Assembly (NCBI GenBank): GCA_900553605.1
Contig: USDX01000004.1
Span: 1-64,000 of the forward strand
Length of the DNA stretch: 64,000 nt
Direction of reading: 5' to 3'
DNA from: an uncultured Eggerthella sp.
GTDB lineage: Bacteria > Actinomycetota > Coriobacteriia > Coriobacteriales > Eggerthellaceae
Shown here: positions 1 through 8,564 of the stretch, piece after piece
Numbering within the stretch: the stretch's first letter is position 1
Layout of the letters: each line of letters begins with the position of its first letter
Position numbers and translations under genes: made by a program
Notes under the pieces: model-generated
Told to the model about the DNA's origin: nothing
The model's input: only the letters and a program-made list of their open reading frames with translations
Database searches by the model: none

Positions 1-44
1 CGAAAGTACTGCGGTGCAGTCCGTGGGAGGATAGGCCGTTCCGC
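1..44 (+). rRNA. rrf: 5S ribosomal RNA, 3' end (partial)
   Basis: The window opens inside a sequence that matches the 3' part of bacterial 5S rRNA: the loop E/helix IV pattern GTACTGC, then GTGGGAG and TAGG followed by the closing helix strand. Only the last third or so is present, so the rest of the rRNA operon would lie to the left. A GC-rich hairpin follows within 30 bases. The call rests on the conserved word order; the exact 3' end is approximate. Confidence 0.75.
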
Positions 45-70
45 TCATGCAGGGCGTTTCCGTTTTCATA

Positions 71-113
71 GGGCCCGAGGGCCCTTTCCTGCTTTCGGGG
101 GCCGCAGGCCCCC
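71..113 (+). terminator. Tandem GC hairpins after 5S rRNA
   Basis: GGGCC at 71-75 pairs with GGCCC at 80-84 and is followed by TTTCCT. A second hairpin, GGGGGCC (97-103) with GGCCCCC (107-113), follows directly. Position and structure fit termination of the rRNA operon, although the U-tract is short. Confidence 0.6.
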
Positions 114-464
114 CTCGGCCGCGCAGCCGCGCGCCGGCCCTCCCGCACCGGGCCCGGTCGGGCGCTCCGGTGCGCTGTCTGGGAACTAGATCTCACTCCA
201 ATCATTTGTTCTAGCAATGCTTTTCAAAAACCATAGTGCCGTTGAATCATTGATCGGTTTTCCCTATAGAGCAATTATTCTTATTCTTTTCTGAACTGGC
301 ATTATTTCAATTTTTGAATTATCAAAATCTAATTTGATCTGCAATACATTCACGATAACTATTAAAATTTGCTAATATATAGAACCAGATGGTAATCCGT
401 TGGTCAGGTATCAACGGACTTTTATATTCTGGATTGCTATTCGCGATCAGCAAAGAGGGGCTAT
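114..464. other. Intergenic region before the first LysR gene
   Basis: The left part is very GC-rich and holds a further hairpin, CGCACCGG (144-151) with CCGGTGCG (167-174). From about 190 the sequence becomes AT-rich and probably carries the promoter of the LysR gene. I see no coding sequence. Confidence 0.5.
359..385. promoter_or_regulatory. Candidate autoregulatory operator of LysR gene
   Basis: CTAT at 359-362 and ATAG at 379-382 form an interrupted inverted repeat with a 16-nt spacer. The right half reads ATAGAAC. The same half-site and the same 16-nt CTAT/ATAG spacing recur at 1957-1980 before the divergently spaced catabolic gene. The role as a LysR binding site is an inference. Confidence 0.35.
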
Positions 465-1400
465 ATGAATCTGGCGCAGTTGTATTACTTTAGAACGCTT
501 GCTAAATTCGAGCATTATGGCAAAGCTGCTGAGGCGCTCTACATCACTCAACCTTCACTTTCTAACTCTATTAAGAATCTTGAAAAAGAAATCGGTGTTC
601 CGTTTTTTGAGAGGGTGGGGCGCAACGTTCGTCTCACTGAATATGGTGAAGAATTCAACAAGCATATCTGCTGCGCTTTAGATGAAATTGATAAAGCGGT
701 TGAAATTATGAAGGCCTACAATTCCGGTTTGAGCGGCAGGATTCGCATAGGAACCGTTATTAGTATTCAACGTAATTATCTTCCTCGTTTGCTCAGCTCT
801 TTCAAGGGCGCTTTCGGTGACGATGTTGTCTTTGACATCTACCAGGGAACAACTTCCGAATGTCTTAAAGGCTTAGCTGACGGTAAGTTCGATGTGGTGT
901 TCTGCGGCAAGATGGATCGTTTTGATGATATTGAGTTTGTTCCTCAATTCTCGCAGAACGTTGTGCTCGCAGTTAATTCCCATCATGAGCTCGCAGATAG
1001 AGAGATCGTCTCCCTTAATGATTTGAAGGGGATTACCCTTACCTCTTATCGCAGCCAGTCGTATGCTCGTACTATCTTTGAGGGTTTTTTCCAACGATAT
1101 GGTCTTGAGGTTAAGCAAGGGTTTAATGATGAGATCAGTGCTGCTACGCTCGTTTCTTCCGATCGTAACGTTGCGGCTATAATTCTTGAGACGTTAGATG
1201 ACCTTTCTCTTGAGAATCTCGTCACTATTCCTATCGAAGAACTGCAAGAGCCGTTCCATATTATTTACCTTGGCTACAACAAGAAGTCATTCCATTCTCA
1301 TTTGGTTGAGGAATTTATTAAGTTCACGCAAAAGCACATCAAGTTTCCTGCCGGTGTAGTTCCGCTGGAAGAGTGCTACATCAACGATAGCGACTTGTAA
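465..1400 (+). CDS. LysR-family transcriptional regulator
   Basis: A 311-residue protein of typical LysR length. The N-terminal winged helix-turn-helix (about residues 1-60) starts MNLAQLYYFRTL and contains AAEALYITQPSLSNSI and the wing region FFERVGRNVRLTEYG. The rest is the two-lobed effector domain that in this family binds a small ligand. The start follows AAAGAGGGG at a good distance. It is paralogous to the LysR gene at 8565, which has nearly the same N-terminus, so the catabolic genes between them are bracketed by two related regulators. It probably controls the downstream dehydrogenase/CoA-transferase genes; the ligand is unknown. Confidence 0.93.
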   Translation: MNLAQLYYFRTLAKFEHYGKAAEALYITQPSLSNSIKNLEKEIGVPFFERVGRNVRLTEYGEEFNKHICCALDEIDKAVEIMKAYNSGLSGRIRIGTVISIQRNYLPRLLSSFKGAFGDDVVFDIYQGTTSECLKGLADGKFDVVFCGKMDRFDDIEFVPQFSQNVVLAVNSHHELADREIVSLNDLKGITLTSYRSQSYARTIFEGFFQRYGLEVKQGFNDEISAATLVSSDRNVAAIILETLDDLSLENLVTIPIEELQEPFHIIYLGYNKKSFHSHLVEEFIKFTQKHIKFPAGVVPLEECYINDSDL

Positions 1401-1430
1401 GATTCTTACCGATATATAAGTAGATAAATA

Positions 1431-1465
1431 AAGCCCGTACCAGCAAGTCTGGGACGGGCTTTTTG
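1431..1465 (+). terminator. Rho-independent terminator of LysR gene
   Basis: AAGCCCGT (1431-1438) pairs with ACGGGCTT (1454-1461), with further pairing inside the loop, followed by TTTTTG. Confidence 0.85.
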
Positions 1466-2150
1466 CTTGTTAGAAGATCTTCGCTTGCTGCGATATCGGC
1501 TCAAAGATTTTTCTTTTCCAAGCTATTTGCTCGTATGAGAGCTGCGTCTTTAACTGAGGGATGTACCTGCTGTGTTTCAATTCAGCGGACTTTAGCCGTT
1601 AAGGGCTTAGTCGTATATGTATTCTCTCAATTACGTTCATGAGAGCTTGTGTATCGGTTGATTTTTAATAGTGGTCATCACCCTTATCATCATATTTTTG
1701 CGCTTCTTCACGGGGTGTTTTCCTGTGGTGCTCCAGTCCTACTAACTTTTTAGTGAGTTTCGTTATGTCTAAATAAGCCCATCAATAAGTTGCAACAAAT
1801 AGGTTGCTTGATTTCGATACAGCAAAAGAATGCCTTGTTGCCGTAACGTTAGATTTGCGCTGCGCGCAAAATGATTCGATGTGAATGAATCGCAAATCTT
1901 TGACCTATGGTTTTGTCCAAAATCGAACAAATAGCTAGGAAAAACTAGAACGTGTTCTATCAGTTAGAGAAAATCGATAGAACGCACTGAATATCATTGG
2001 GTTTTGCTATTAGAAAGCACTCCGCGGCAATTAGACCCGTTTCCACTTCTGGGCGAATATACATACCAGCTTCGGAAACGAAAGCGAAAGGTAATTCAAG
2101 GGAGACTCACAGGAGTACGGCTCCCTTGGCAATACAGAGGAGGGTTTTAA
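1466..2150. other. Long upstream region of the catabolic operon
   Basis: About 685 bases without a credible gene. It contains the palindromic cluster at 1946-1983. The ribosome-binding site AGAGGAGGG (2136-2144) of the SDR gene lies at its end. The length suggests a regulated promoter region; I cannot place the transcription start. Confidence 0.5.
1946..1983. promoter_or_regulatory. Palindromic operator cluster upstream of SDR gene
   Basis: Three copies of one half-site lie here: TAGAAC (1946-1951), GTTCTA (1954-1959) and ATAGAAC (1977-1983). GTTCTATC (1954-1961) and GATAGAAC (1976-1983) form a perfect 8-bp inverted repeat with a 14-nt spacer, so the half-sites are two helical turns apart. 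The ATAGAAC half also stands before the LysR gene at 379-385. This fits a regulator operator, probably LysR. Confidence 0.45.
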
Positions 2151-2945
2151 ATGTCCGAGAATTGGTTCGCAAAGCAGCCTAAGGAACATCTTGCAGGAAA
2201 GTGCGCCATCGTAGTTGGCGGCAACTCCGGCATCGGCAAGGCAGCAGCAGAAGCTATCGCTGCAGCTGGCGCTAACATGGTTATCGCTGGCGTACCTGAG
2301 GCAGGTTGCCATGAGGTTGCTGAAGAGCTGAAGGCTCAGGGCACCAAGGCTGTTGGCGTTGCATGCGACGTAACCAGCCAGGAGTCCATCGACAACGTAA
2401 TCAAGGTTGCAGAGGAAAACTTCGGCCAGATCGACATCCTCGTAACTTCCGCCGGCATCGCATTGCCCCGCATGAACGCTGTTGACGTTGCTCCCGAGCA
2501 GTGGGACAAGCTGTTCAGCATCAACCTGAAGGGCAACTTCTTCCTGATGACTTCTGTTGCTCGCGCAATGGAGGCAAAGAACATCAAGGGCAAGATGGTT
2601 GTTGTAGCTTCTGCTCGTGGCATCAACTCCATGGAGAACATCGCTCCTTACTGCATCGCTAAGGCTGGCGTTATGGGCATGGTTCGTTCCTTGGCTGTTG
2701 ACTTCGCTAAGAAGCAGATCCTGGTTAACGGCATCGCTCCTGGTTATGTTTACACCCCGATGGTTGCAAAGGTATTCGAAGAGCAGCCTCAGCAGGAAGC
2801 ATACGTTAAGAGCCGCACTCCTCTGCCCAACTACACCGGTACGCTCGACGAAATGGGCGCTGCAATTCTGCACCTCGTTCTCCCTGTTACCGAGTACACC
2901 ACTGGTCAGACCCTGGTTCTCGATGGTGGCTGGTCCATCCAGTAA
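2151..2945 (+). CDS. Short-chain dehydrogenase/reductase (SDR)
   Basis: A 264-residue classical SDR. The Rossmann nucleotide-binding motif GGNSGIG is near residue 24, and the catalytic Ser precedes YCIAK (the YxxxK motif) by 13 residues. The C-terminus ends in the usual GQTLVLDGGWS. Such enzymes oxidise or reduce a hydroxy/keto group with NAD(P). It is the first gene of the catabolic group and has a strong GAGGAGGG ribosome-binding site. In the context of CoA-transferases and an acyl-CoA dehydrogenase it could act on a 3-hydroxyacyl-CoA, but the substrate cannot be read from the sequence. Confidence 0.9.
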   Translation: MSENWFAKQPKEHLAGKCAIVVGGNSGIGKAAAEAIAAAGANMVIAGVPEAGCHEVAEELKAQGTKAVGVACDVTSQESIDNVIKVAEENFGQIDILVTSAGIALPRMNAVDVAPEQWDKLFSINLKGNFFLMTSVARAMEAKNIKGKMVVVASARGINSMENIAPYCIAKAGVMGMVRSLAVDFAKKQILVNGIAPGYVYTPMVAKVFEEQPQQEAYVKSRTPLPNYTGTLDEMGAAILHLVLPVTEYTTGQTLVLDGGWSIQ

Positions 2946-3026
2946 CAACGAATTATTGGCCAGCGCTTGATGCGAGGGGCTACAAGCGCTGGCTTCCTGT
3001 TTGAACTTTTCGAAAGGAAGTTACCC

Positions 3027-4082
3027 ATGGAAGGTAAGATGAACGCACTTCTCAAGACCGCCGCTGAGCCGGATGCAATGGAGTACGTAGAAGATTTCGA
3101 TATTCCTCAGATCAAGGATGACGAAGTACTGATGGAGATCAAGGCTGTAGGCATCTGTGGCACCGATCACTCTCTCTATCGCTGGAATCCTGCAATCGCA
3201 AATTCCTATCACATCCAGTATCCCGCAATCTTCGGCCATGAGTTCTCTGGTGTAATCGCTGAAGTTGGCAAGAATGCACCTGCAAACCTCAAGGTTGGTC
3301 AGCGTGTAACCGCAAACCCCGTACTGTTCGACAACACTTGCGAGTATTGCGATCGCGGCGAGGTAAACATTTGCGACAACCGTCCGTTCTACGGCACCGA
3401 CCTTCCCGGCGCATTTGCTAAGTACATGGCTATCCGTGCAACCAACATCATTCCGATGCCCGATGATGTTACTTTCACCCAGGGCGCTTTGCTCGAGCCT
3501 CTCTGCGTAGCAATGAACGCTGTAGAGCGTGTAAATCCGCAGATCGGTGAAACCGCAGTTGTAATCGGCCCTGGTGCTATCGGTCTGCTCATGGTTGCTT
3601 TGTTGAAGCAGGCTCGTGGTATCCGCAAGGTTATCGTAACCGGCCTCGATGCAGACGCTAAGCGTTTCAAGGTTGCAGAGCAGCTCGGCGCTATCACGGT
3701 TAACGGCTCAGAGTGCGACGTTGTTGAGAAGGTCAAGGAACTCACCGGCGGTAAGGGTCCTGAGTGTATCTTCGACGCAGCTGGTCACTGGACCGTATCC
3801 GAGCAGGCTGTTCAGATGGTTGCTAAGGGTGGCCGCATTGGCATTACGGGTCTTCCCGCAAAGCCTTCTTCCATCCCGATGACCGACATCGCTATGCGTC
3901 AGATCAGCATCATCGGTAACCGTGCTTACGAGCGTAAGCATTGGCGTCAGGCTCTGAGCCTGTTGGCTAACGGCCTGGACATCTCCATGATTTCCAACAT
4001 GGTTATTCCTCTGAAGGATTGGCGTAAGGGCATGGAGTTCATCGAGTCTGGCGAAGGCCTCCGCGTAGTTCTGGAGCCGTAA
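3027..4082 (+). CDS. Zinc-dependent medium-chain dehydrogenase
   Basis: A 351-residue MDR-family dehydrogenase, threonine/sorbitol-dehydrogenase-like. Seen: catalytic zinc Cys in GICGTD, the GHE motif, the structural-zinc loop CEYCDRGEVNIC, a conserved Glu in LLEPLC, and a GxGxxG-type NAD site in VVIGPGAIGLLMVALL. The first of the usual four structural Cys appears to be replaced by Asp or Asn. The chosen ATG at 3027 follows GAAAGGAAG. An upstream in-frame start at 2967 would add 20 unconvincing residues and lacks a binding site. It lies 81 bases after the SDR and is probably co-transcribed; the substrate is unknown. Confidence 0.88.
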   Translation: MEGKMNALLKTAAEPDAMEYVEDFDIPQIKDDEVLMEIKAVGICGTDHSLYRWNPAIANSYHIQYPAIFGHEFSGVIAEVGKNAPANLKVGQRVTANPVLFDNTCEYCDRGEVNICDNRPFYGTDLPGAFAKYMAIRATNIIPMPDDVTFTQGALLEPLCVAMNAVERVNPQIGETAVVIGPGAIGLLMVALLKQARGIRKVIVTGLDADAKRFKVAEQLGAITVNGSECDVVEKVKELTGGKGPECIFDAAGHWTVSEQAVQMVAKGGRIGITGLPAKPSSIPMTDIAMRQISIIGNRAYERKHWRQALSLLANGLDISMISNMVIPLKDWRKGMEFIESGEGLRVVLEP

Positions 4083-4121
4083 GAAGAACTCATTCTTGTT
4101 TCATGAAATAACAAGAGACTT

Positions 4122-4160
4122 AAAAAGGGTGCTGACACCACGGTGCCGGCACCCTTTTTC
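4122..4160 (+). terminator. Terminator after MDR gene
   Basis: AAAAAGGGTGC pairs with GCACCCTTTTT around a GC-rich loop, ending in a T-run. Because the CoA-transferase genes start only about 50 bases later, it may set different transcript levels rather than separate operons fully. Confidence 0.8.
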
Positions 4161-4209
4161 GCAAAATTTTGATGTGCTGAAAGGCATATTTGATCGTTAG
4201 GAGAATCCA

Positions 4210-5523
4210 ATGGCAGGATTGCAGGGAGTTAAAGTAATTGAGCTTACCCAGTATGCAGCTGGCCCGGCCGCAGGTCGAGCCCTTGCTGAAATGGGTGCTA
4301 CGGTTATTAAGGTTGAGCCGTTTACGGGCGACGAGCAGCGTACTCAGGGCTTGGCTTGGGGTATGAAGTTCCGCACCGAGTTTGATGACGTTGCATATGA
4401 TTGCGGTTCCTTCAATAAGGAATGGACCGCAATCAACTGCAAGAGCCCTGAGGGCCTGGAAGTTATGTATCACCTTCTTGAGACGGCAGATATTTTCCTC
4501 ACCTCTCTTCGCTCGGGCGCACTGAAGCGCCTTGGCCTTGACTACGAGACGTTGCACGAGAAGTTCCCTCGTTTGGTTTGGGCTCAGAACCGTGGCTATG
4601 GCGAGCACGGCCCCATGAAGGATGCTAAGGGCTTCGATGCAACCGCATTTGCAGCTCGTTCTGGTTTCGTAAGCGCAATTCCCCAGGCAAACGCCCATTA
4701 TGAGCCCGGCAACTCTCCCATCGCTTTTGGCGATTGGAACACGGGTTGTGCACTGACCGCAGGTATTCTGGGCGCTTATGCTGGCGCTCTCCGCACCGGT
4801 GTTGGTGATAAGGTTACGGGCTCTCTGTATCATGTTGGCACTTGGGGCATGACTTCTGCTCTGATTGCTCAGCAGCAGGGTTGCGATTACCCGAAGGACC
4901 GCATGGAGGCAAAGTGCCCCACCAACAATTCTTATGTATCTTCCGACGGCATCTGGTTCCTCATGTGCTTCGGCAACTACAACAAGTATTGCAAGCTGGT
5001 ATTCGATACTTTGGAAATGGACCCGAAGTACTACACCGAAGAGCAGTACAACACGCTTGAGGCGCTGGCTGACAATGGCAAGTATGTCGAGGTTGTAGCC
5101 GAGATGCATCAGGCATGCAAGAAGTTCACCTACGAAGAGCTCGAGAAGCGCTTCCGTGAGAACGACATTCCGTTCGAGAAGATCCAGACCGTTTCCGACG
5201 TTCTGCAGGATCAGGAAGCATTCGACAACGACCAGCTCCGTTACATGAAGTACGAGAAGCAGGGTCCCTCGAGCCCCTATGGCGAAGAGGAAGACTACGT
5301 AATCACCACCATGCCGTTCCGTCTGGACAGCATTGGTGATCCTGTTCTGCATCGCTCCCGTCCTACCGGTTACGACACGCGCAAGATCCTCAACGACTAC
5401 GGCTATGACGACGCAACCGTCGACAAGCTTGTCGAGGATGGCGCAGTAATGTGCTACACCGGCGATCCGCTGCCCGCTTCCGTTTTGGAGCCCAGCTACG
5501 GACCGAATTCTAAGAGGGACTAG
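4210..5523 (+). CDS. CaiB/BaiF class III CoA-transferase, subunit 1
   Basis: A 437-residue member of the class III (formyl-CoA/carnitine type) CoA-transferases, which move CoA between carboxylic acids through an aspartyl-CoA thioester. The N-terminal fold motif LTQYAAGPAAGRALAEMGATVIKVEP is split here as LTQYAAGPAAGRALAEMGA then TVIKVEP. The likely catalytic Asp is D175 in AFGDWNTG. A second CaiB-type gene follows after 12 bases, so the two products probably form a hetero-oligomer, as known for the BbsEF (benzylsuccinate) enzyme. The start ATG follows TTAGGAGAA. The substrate is not identifiable. Confidence 0.9.
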   Translation: MAGLQGVKVIELTQYAAGPAAGRALAEMGATVIKVEPFTGDEQRTQGLAWGMKFRTEFDDVAYDCGSFNKEWTAINCKSPEGLEVMYHLLETADIFLTSLRSGALKRLGLDYETLHEKFPRLVWAQNRGYGEHGPMKDAKGFDATAFAARSGFVSAIPQANAHYEPGNSPIAFGDWNTGCALTAGILGAYAGALRTGVGDKVTGSLYHVGTWGMTSALIAQQQGCDYPKDRMEAKCPTNNSYVSSDGIWFLMCFGNYNKYCKLVFDTLEMDPKYYTEEQYNTLEALADNGKYVEVVAEMHQACKKFTYEELEKRFRENDIPFEKIQTVSDVLQDQEAFDNDQLRYMKYEKQGPSSPYGEEEDYVITTMPFRLDSIGDPVLHRSRPTGYDTRKILNDYGYDDATVDKLVEDGAVMCYTGDPLPASVLEPSYGPNSKRD

Positions 5524-5535
5524 GAGGATACTGAC

Positions 5536-6765
5536 ATGGCACGAGCAAACACCCCATTTTCTGGACTTACCGTTCTCGACTTTTCCCGTTATCTGCCAGG
5601 CGGCTATGCAACTCAGGTGCTCGCTGACCTCGGTGCAACGGTAATCAAGGTTGAAGATACCGGTCTTGGCGACTTCATGCGTCACGACTATCCTACCAAG
5701 GGTGGCGGCATCTCCTACTACATCACCGCACTTGGTCGTAACAAGAAGTCGGTTTCGCTGAACCTCAAGAACGAAGAGGTTGTTGATTGGTTCAAGAAGA
5801 TGGCCAAGGAAGCCGACGTTATCGTTGAGAGTTTCCGTCCTGGTGTAACCAAGAAGCTTGGCATTGATTACGATACGATCAACGAGATCAACCCTCGTAT
5901 CATTTACTGCTCAATTTCTGGCTATGGCGCCGAGGATCCTCGCTCCAAGAAGGCTCAGCATGACTTGAACATGCAGGCAACGAGTGGCTACCTATCCGTA
6001 AACCATGGCTCCACCTCGCCCCTGCATCTGTGCGACCTTTCTTCTGGCATGGTCGCTGGCCAGGCTCTTCTTGCAGCTCTGTATGCTCGCGAGCAGACTG
6101 GCAAGGGCACGTACATTGACACTTCGATGTTCGATTGCTTCGTTTGGTGGAACTCGCTTCTTGATTCTCGCTGGTGCTTCAACGACGGTGAGTGCAAGCG
6201 AGACGACCTTGAGTATCCTTCCACCGCTTACAACGTGTACGAGACGGCAGACGGCGGCAAGCTTGCTCTTGGCATGGTTGAATCCAAGTTCTGGGAGCCC
6301 TTCTGCGATGCAATCGGTCATCCTGAAATCAAGGGCGACGGCTTGAAGCGTCGCTGGGAAGCACCTGAGTCATTCAAGATCGTTGAAGAGGTTATCAAGA
6401 GCAAGCCTCTGGCAGAGTGGATGGAATGGCTCGAGGACAAGGACTTCTGCATTGCTAAGGTCAACACCAAGACCGAAGCGGTTGAGCAGATTACGCGTGA
6501 GAACCCCGAGGCTTTGGCATGGGTTGACTTCCCTCGCGTAGGCCGTGTTCTTCAGACTGGCCTTCCTCATCACCTGTCCACCATCCCGGTTAACATCGCT
6601 GATTTCGAAGAGGCTTCTGTCCTCGGTGGCGATACTGCTGAGTACCTCAAGAAGGTCGGCGCAGACGATGAGACCATCGCACGTCTTAAGGCAGAGGGCG
6701 GCATTCGCCTCGGCGACGACATCGTTCCCGAAGAGGACCGTGCTCCTGTAGCTCCAGTTGAATAA
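5536..6765 (+). CDS. CaiB/BaiF class III CoA-transferase, subunit 2
   Basis: A 409-residue CaiB/BaiF protein. Seen: LDFSRYLPGGYATQVLADLG at the N-terminus, VIKVEDTGLGD, the family motif IDYDTINEINPRIIYCSISG, and a probable catalytic Asp D167 in LHLCDLSSG. It differs enough from the preceding gene to be a distinct subunit and not a recent duplicate. The ribosome-binding site TAGGAGGA overlaps the stop of the preceding gene, which points to tight co-expression. It would act before the acyl-CoA dehydrogenase at 7255 by activating the substrate acid. Confidence 0.9.
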   Translation: MARANTPFSGLTVLDFSRYLPGGYATQVLADLGATVIKVEDTGLGDFMRHDYPTKGGGISYYITALGRNKKSVSLNLKNEEVVDWFKKMAKEADVIVESFRPGVTKKLGIDYDTINEINPRIIYCSISGYGAEDPRSKKAQHDLNMQATSGYLSVNHGSTSPLHLCDLSSGMVAGQALLAALYAREQTGKGTYIDTSMFDCFVWWNSLLDSRWCFNDGECKRDDLEYPSTAYNVYETADGGKLALGMVESKFWEPFCDAIGHPEIKGDGLKRRWEAPESFKIVEEVIKSKPLAEWMEWLEDKDFCIAKVNTKTEAVEQITRENPEALAWVDFPRVGRVLQTGLPHHLSTIPVNIADFEEASVLGGDTAEYLKKVGADDETIARLKAEGGIRLGDDIVPEEDRAPVAPVE

Positions 6766-6790
6766 AGCCGACAGTTCAAGCTGCTTTGAT

Positions 6791-6820
6791 GAAAGGCGCC
6801 CCTAGTGGGCGCCTTTCTCG
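6791..6820 (+). terminator. Terminator after the CoA-transferase pair
   Basis: A perfect 11-bp stem, GAAAGGCGCCC (6791-6801) with GGGCGCCTTTC (6807-6817), loop CTAGT. The T-rich stretch is within and just after the stem. Confidence 0.75.
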
Positions 6821-7254
6821 TTGTTCTGGCGTGTTCGACATTGACGGAAGAATCTCGGTCAAGACGCTGAGTTATGCCGTAGGAGGGGGGGGTACCCCTA
6901 TGACTCCGTCGATGATTCGCTTTTCGTGGACGTTTCGCCGAACGTGCACCAGCGAAACGAAGGGCGACCAGCCTGTGACCGTAATAGGTGATCAGTCTTG
7001 CGTGAAAGCAGGGTAGGGTGGTTTGTTTGCTGGTGTTAAAGCGTTCTGGCTGAACGTGTTTTACCTGTTTGCTCGCTGAATAACTATTTTCTTGCGATAA
7101 ACCAATTATTCAGGCATGACAACCAAAAGCTATTCATTTGCCTTATAGCTTTTTAAGAAAAATGACACCCTTCGAAATTTGAAATATAACCTGTTCACCG
7201 TAAAATAAGACCTGTAAGCAAAAGCTTATGAAACTGCAACGGTTAGGGGGACCA
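6821..7254. other. Intergenic region before acyl-CoA dehydrogenase gene
   Basis: No gene seen. It carries a run of nine G and an adjacent CCCC (around 6885-6900), then an AT-rich promoter-like part from about 7060 and the inverted repeat at 7125-7153. The GTTAGGGGGACC ribosome-binding site is at its end. Confidence 0.5.
7125..7153. promoter_or_regulatory. LysR-type operator candidate (T-N11-A)
   Basis: AAAAGCTAT (7125-7133) and ATAGCTTTT (7145-7153) form a perfect 9-bp inverted repeat with an 11-nt spacer. This matches the T-N11-A layout of LysR binding boxes. It lies about 100 bases before the dehydrogenase start. Confidence 0.5.
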
Positions 7255-8451
7255 ATGAATCCTAAAGCTACCATTACGGATGAGCAGTTCCAGGCATACC
7301 TCAAGCAGATCCGCGAATTGGCAGAGGGCCCATTCGACGAGATGCAGAAAGAGATTGAGGTAACCAATACTTTCCCGGAGAAGTTCTATGAACTCGCCAA
7401 GGAAAACGATCTCTATCGCTTCTATCTTCCCGCAGAGTACGGTGGATGGAACCTCAACGAGCTTGAGATCCTGAAGGTTCAGGAAGAGTTCTCTCGTGGC
7501 CCTGGCGGAATGCGTATGCATCTCCATCATGCTGCTGACATGAACTGGCGTATCCTTGAGGACTACGGCAAGCAGGAGCTGAAGGATCAGCTCATGGATA
7601 AGTTCCAGGACAAGACTGTTTACTGCAACTTCGCTATCACTGAGAAGACCGGCGGTACGGGCGCAGACCTCCACACCACCGCAGTTAAGCAGCCCGACGG
7701 TTCTTATGTTCTGAACGGCGAGAAGTGGCTCATCTCCCACACTGACTGCTCCGATTACACCTATGTAATCGCAGTAACCGACCAGGAAAGCGACAAGGAC
7801 TCCCGTCTTTCCGCATTCCTCGTACCCAACGACGCACCTGGCTTCGAAATCATCCCTATGCCTCACATGATGGGCTGCAAGGGTGCTGGCCATGCAGGTT
7901 TGAAGTTCACCGACCTCAAGCTTGATCCTATCTACCTGCTCGGTGAAGAGGGCCAGGGCATGGAAGTTGCTATCCACTCCCTGAGCGTTTCCCGCGTACA
8001 CATCGCTTGCTCTAACTTGGGTATGGCACAGCGTATGCTCGAGATCTCCCTCAAGCGTGCTGCTGATCGTGTAACCTTCGGTAAGCCGATCATCAAGCGC
8101 CAGGCAATCAAGATGAAGATTGCTAACATGCAGATGATGATTCATGCACTGCGCACCTTGGTTTACGACTTCGCTCGTGACTTCGACATTGACCAGAACA
8201 ACGAGTACATCGATGAGAAGGCTGCAATCTGCAAGCTGTTCTCCATCGACACGGTTCGCCTGGTTTCCGATGAGATGCTCGAGATCTTCGGTGGCGACGG
8301 CTACTTCGAGGATTCTCCTTACGGTCCTACCGAGCGTCTGTATCGCGACTGCCGCGCTATGTGGCTCGAGGAAGGTGCTCCTACCGTTCAGCGCATCACC
8401 ATCGCTCGCGAGTGCGAGAAGCATGGCGGCCGCATCGAGTACCTGCACTAA
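7255..8451 (+). CDS. Acyl-CoA dehydrogenase
   Basis: A 398-residue FAD-dependent acyl-CoA dehydrogenase of normal length. Seen: FAD/substrate loop FAITEKTGGTGAD (residues 126-138), the RVTFGKPIIKRQ region (272-283), and near the C-terminus EIFGGDGYFEDSP and LEEGAPTVQR (371-380), whose Glu (about 373) is at the place of the family's catalytic base. Such enzymes introduce or remove a 2,3-double bond in an acyl-CoA, as CaiA does with crotonobetainyl-CoA. The start at 7255 follows TAGGGGGA; the longer reading frame from 7228 adds nine residues across that site and is rejected. It has its own promoter region and terminator. Confidence 0.92.
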   Translation: MNPKATITDEQFQAYLKQIRELAEGPFDEMQKEIEVTNTFPEKFYELAKENDLYRFYLPAEYGGWNLNELEILKVQEEFSRGPGGMRMHLHHAADMNWRILEDYGKQELKDQLMDKFQDKTVYCNFAITEKTGGTGADLHTTAVKQPDGSYVLNGEKWLISHTDCSDYTYVIAVTDQESDKDSRLSAFLVPNDAPGFEIIPMPHMMGCKGAGHAGLKFTDLKLDPIYLLGEEGQGMEVAIHSLSVSRVHIACSNLGMAQRMLEISLKRAADRVTFGKPIIKRQAIKMKIANMQMMIHALRTLVYDFARDFDIDQNNEYIDEKAAICKLFSIDTVRLVSDEMLEIFGGDGYFEDSPYGPTERLYRDCRAMWLEEGAPTVQRITIARECEKHGGRIEYLH

Positions 8452-8501
8452 GGCTTCCTGAAAGATTGCGATTGCAAATCTTTTGACAAACCTGGTCATT
8501 T

Positions 8502-8541
8502 AAAGGCCTCTGTCCTATAAACTGGGACGGAGGCCTTTTTT
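8502..8541 (+). terminator. Terminator after acyl-CoA dehydrogenase gene
   Basis: AAAGGCCTC (8502-8510) and GAGGCCTTT (8530-8538) pair, with inner GTCC/GGAC pairing, followed by a T-run. The next LysR gene starts only about 25 bases later. Confidence 0.85.
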
Positions 8542-8564
8542 TATGCGAGGTGTGAGGGGTCGCA

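Noticed and set aside
1946..1959. SOS (LexA) box
   Set aside because: TAGAAC-GT-GTTCTA has only two bases between the half-sites, while actinobacterial/Bacillus LexA boxes need GAAC-N4-GTTC.
4120..5685. 521-codon minus-strand frame
   Set aside because: Shadow of the CoA-transferase genes; no family features and no ribosome-binding site.
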